Assembly (NCBI RefSeq): GCF_029931775.1
Contig: NW_026612049.1
Location: 620,001 to 684,000, forward strand
Origin: Euleptes europaea
Lineage: Eukaryota; Chordata; Lepidosauria; Squamata; Sphaerodactylidae
Direction: 5' to 3'
DNA: 64,000 nucleotides
The translations under genes and the position numbers were made by a program. The notes below the pieces were generated by a model. It worked only from the letters and a program-made list of their open reading frames with translations. It was not told the origin of the DNA and did no database searches. Shown here piece after piece: positions 61,895 to 64,000 of the stretch (the stretch's first letter is position 1; the number at the start of each line of letters is the position of its first letter).

Positions 61895-62643
61895 CTCCCT
61901 GCTGAAAGTTAAAAGAGAAAGTGCCAAAGCAGGACTACAGCTGAACATCAAGAAAACAAAAGTGACTACAGGAGAATTACACAACTTTAAGGTTGACAAT
62001 GAGGAAGTTGAAATTGTTCAAGACTTTCTATTCCTTGGCTCCACCATCAACCAAAAGGGAAATTGCAGCCAAGAAATCAGGAGATTGAGACTGGGAAGGG
62101 CAGCCATGAAGGAGCTAGAAAAGATTCTGAAGTGTAAGGATGTGTCACTGGCCACCAAGACTAGATTAATTCATGCCATCGTATTTCCTATTTCTATGTA
62201 TGGGTGTGAAAGCTGGATAGTGAAGAAAACTGATAGGAAGAAAATAGATTCCTTTCAAATGTGGTATTGGAGGAGAGTGTTACAGATACCATGGACAGCC
62301 AAAAACAAAAAAAACAAAAAAAAATCAGTGGGTTATAGATCAAATCAAGCCTGAACTGACCCTAGAAGCTAAAATGACTACTCTGAGGCTATCGTATTTT
62401 GGTCACATCATGAGACGACAAGAGTCACTGGAAAAGAGTCATGCTAGGAAAAGCGGAGGGCAGCAAGAAAAGAGGAAGACCCAACAAGAGATGGACGGAC
62501 TCAATAAAGGAAGCCACGGCCCTCAATTTGCAAGATCTGAGCAAGGCTGTCAAAGATAGGACATTTTGGAGGACTTTCACTCATGGGGTCGCCATGAGTC
62601 GGAAGCGACTTGACGGCACTTAACACACACACACGCACACACA
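61895..62643 (+). mobile_element. BovB (RTE) LINE 3' end
   Basis: Long open RT C-terminal piece (61833-62354): GLQLNIKKTKVTTGELHNF, GSTINQKGNCSQEIRRLRLG, MYGCESWIVKKTDRKKIDSF; then MLGKAEGSKKRGRPNKRW. 3' end GAGTCGGAAGCGACTTGACG then (CA)n. 5'-truncated. Confidence 0.93.
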
Positions 62644-62719
62644 GCCTCTCCCATAGTTTCTACAGGGCAACCTTGTTATTCGTTTTAGTACATCCCCCAA
62701 CGGGGAAACCAAAGCGGCC

Positions 62720-63620
62720 TAAATCTCTCCTCCTTCAGCACAGGCGATTAGGGCTTCTGCAGCGATCCCAGTTGCCAGGAGCAAAAACAGCCCCGGGACG
62801 CCGCCGCGCGCTTAACCCAGCCGGCTGAAGGGGAGACCGCGCCGCTCCCGCCTTGCAGCGCGTCCGCGCGGACTCGCTCTCTTCCCCCCTCCTTCCGAAG
62901 GGTGGCAGTCTCCCCGCGCATGCGCAGCAATTCCGCGGAAGTCGGAGCGCGGGCCGGCTTGTGTAGATGAGGGTCGGCGGGGGCTCGCACCGGTGAGTGA
63001 GTGAGACGCCAATGAGGCCGGGCGCCGCGAGGCGGCGCTGTTGCTATCACACGCCTCGCCCTCTCGCGCGCCTTTGGGGGGACGGGAGGGTTTTGCGGGC
63101 GCAAGGGCTGGGCCGACAGAGGCCCGCGCCCTCCTTGCAGGGCTGGCGCGAGGCATTGGGCCCCGCCTAGTCGCCTCCTCCCACGTGGTTCCGGCTGCCT
63201 CCAAGGATGTCTCCAGAGGCAGTCTTTCTGCCACCACCTGGTGGCAGCAGGACGGGAAGGCGCGCCTCCCCTGCACGCTTCCCCATTTGGGTGCAAGGCA
63301 GGTTCCAGAGGCCAAGCCTCTGCAGCCTTCCTTTGAGCCGAGCAGCTCAGGGCATGTGCCTTTTCTCATGCTGCCCTATTGCCCGCCTTTGGCCCGGGCA
63401 GCAGCAGCAGCAAGGGCATGGTGGTCGTGTGCCATTTCCCGTGCTGCTCTGGTGAGGTCCAAGATGAGCCCCGGAGGTGGTGCCTCTGCGGTTGACATTG
63501 GCAGCGGTTGAGAGGCAGGTGCCTCCTCCCGTGCTGCCCCAGCAGGGTCCGGGGTGGATTCTTGAGCTGCGGCGGCACAAGGGCAGGACATCATCTTCTC
63601 CCATGTGCCTTTGAGCCTAG
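62720..63620 (+). promoter_or_regulatory. ZDHHC21: CpG island, probable ZDHHC21 promoter
   Basis: Abrupt CpG-dense segment in AT-rich DNA. It holds CGCGCATGCGCA (62915-62926, NRF-1 consensus) and GCGGAAGT (62935-62942, ETS type), with no TATA box. FREM1-CER1-ZDHHC21 is the vertebrate gene order and ZDHHC21 is read in the same direction, so this should be its 5' end. No ZDHHC21 coding sequence is visible, in keeping with a non-coding first exon. Identity rests on synteny only. Confidence 0.6.
62950..62992 (+). other. ZDHHC21: Candidate non-coding first exon (3' part) with strong donor
   Basis: CACCG|GTGAGTGAG at 62992/62993 is a near-ideal 5' splice site just downstream of the NRF-1/ETS sites. 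The exon start is not defined by sequence. Confidence 0.4.
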
Positions 63621-64000
63621 GTTGGGGAGGTCATGACAACAGGAACAAACCACATCAGTCGTGTCCTCCCGTATTGCTGTCTTCCACCAATTTGGGACCG
63701 AAGAAACCACTTGGGTTGCACTGGCAGTGGGCTCACCCATGCTTTCCCTCCTCATCTCCCTGAGATGTTTGGAAGAGTGTTTGCCTTTTTCCCTGGGCTG
63801 GGAAACATCCTCCTTACCAGTGAAGCTTATCCTAATTTGTGTGTGTGTCCCCTTATGGTTAAAGCACAATACACAAAGCTGAATGCATCCTTGATCTTGT
63901 TTCATTGATATGTATATATCAGGGTGTCTCCATTTACATTAGAAACTTGGTGGGTAGTGGGGCATTTCACATGTTACACAAAGGCAACCCTAGGTTGGCT
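63621..64000. other. Probable first intron of the downstream gene
   Basis: Composition returns towards AT-rich; a short (TG)n at 63838-63848. No exon recognised. Confidence 0.4.

Noticed and set aside
61833-62354. 173-codon ORF as a host gene
   Set aside because: RT C-terminal region of BovB with its diagnostic 3' tail.
62748-63369. Long minus-strand ORFs at the CpG island
   Set aside because: Open frames expected from high GC; Arg/Pro/Ala-rich with no family resemblance.
62998-64000. First coding exon of ZDHHC21
   Set aside because: No open frame after the CpG island matches the expected N-terminus; the coding start must lie beyond the window.

Overview
The window looks like squamate reptile (lizard or gecko-type) nuclear DNA. 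It is AT-rich and its two recognisable protein genes are split by introns. The repeat set (BovB/RTE and CR1 LINEs, L2-like LINEs, 5S-rRNA-derived and tRNA-derived SINEs, TIR MITEs and hairpin-shaped Penelope-like insertions) is of the kind found in squamates. The species cannot be named from the sequence alone.

Gene layout, all on the + strand: (1) 43-38022 holds the last 15 coding exons of FREM1, a secreted Fras1/Frem basement-membrane protein. They encode the final CSPG repeats, the Calx-beta domain, a Ser-rich linker and the C-type lectin domain. A 3'UTR probably ends near 40.25 kb. (2) 43486-45669 is CER1 (Cerberus), a complete two-exon, 260-residue secreted DAN-family antagonist with a TATA box and plausible Nodal-response sites upstream. 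(3) 62.7-63.6 kb is a CpG island with NRF-1-like and ETS-like sites and a strong splice donor. By the conserved order FREM1-CER1-ZDHHC21 it is probably the ZDHHC21 promoter and non-coding first exon. No ZDHHC21 coding exon was found.

Introns and intergenic DNA are dominated by repeats. The 21-30 kb FREM1 intron carries a GC-rich block, a minisatellite, SINEs, a MITE split by a 1.3-kb palindrome, and a broken LINE split by a smaller palindrome. The 33.9-35.4 kb and 36.1-37.4 kb introns carry an L2-like LINE split by a 968-bp palindrome, and a CR1. The 46-62.7 kb region carries BovB, a CR1 split by a third Penelope-like palindrome, tRNA-SINEs (one split by a 1.95-kb LINE that seems to keep only ORF1), a solo LTR, a palindromic MITE, and a 61-bp-unit minisatellite split by a 5'-truncated LINE.

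The most unusual signal is a set of four hairpin insertions (28.93, 34.36, 48.68 and 24.55 kb). Each is two head-to-head copies of one sequence around a 14-33 nt loop, flanked by a 12-14 bp target duplication. Three share the same outer terminus and have a roughly 30-nt tail on one side only. The largest of these three encodes the end of a GIY-YIG-type Penelope-like ORF in both arms. Exon borders were set by hand from splice consensus, reading phase and remembered FREM1/CER1 protein sequence. Repeat names rest on recognised motifs, not on a database search.
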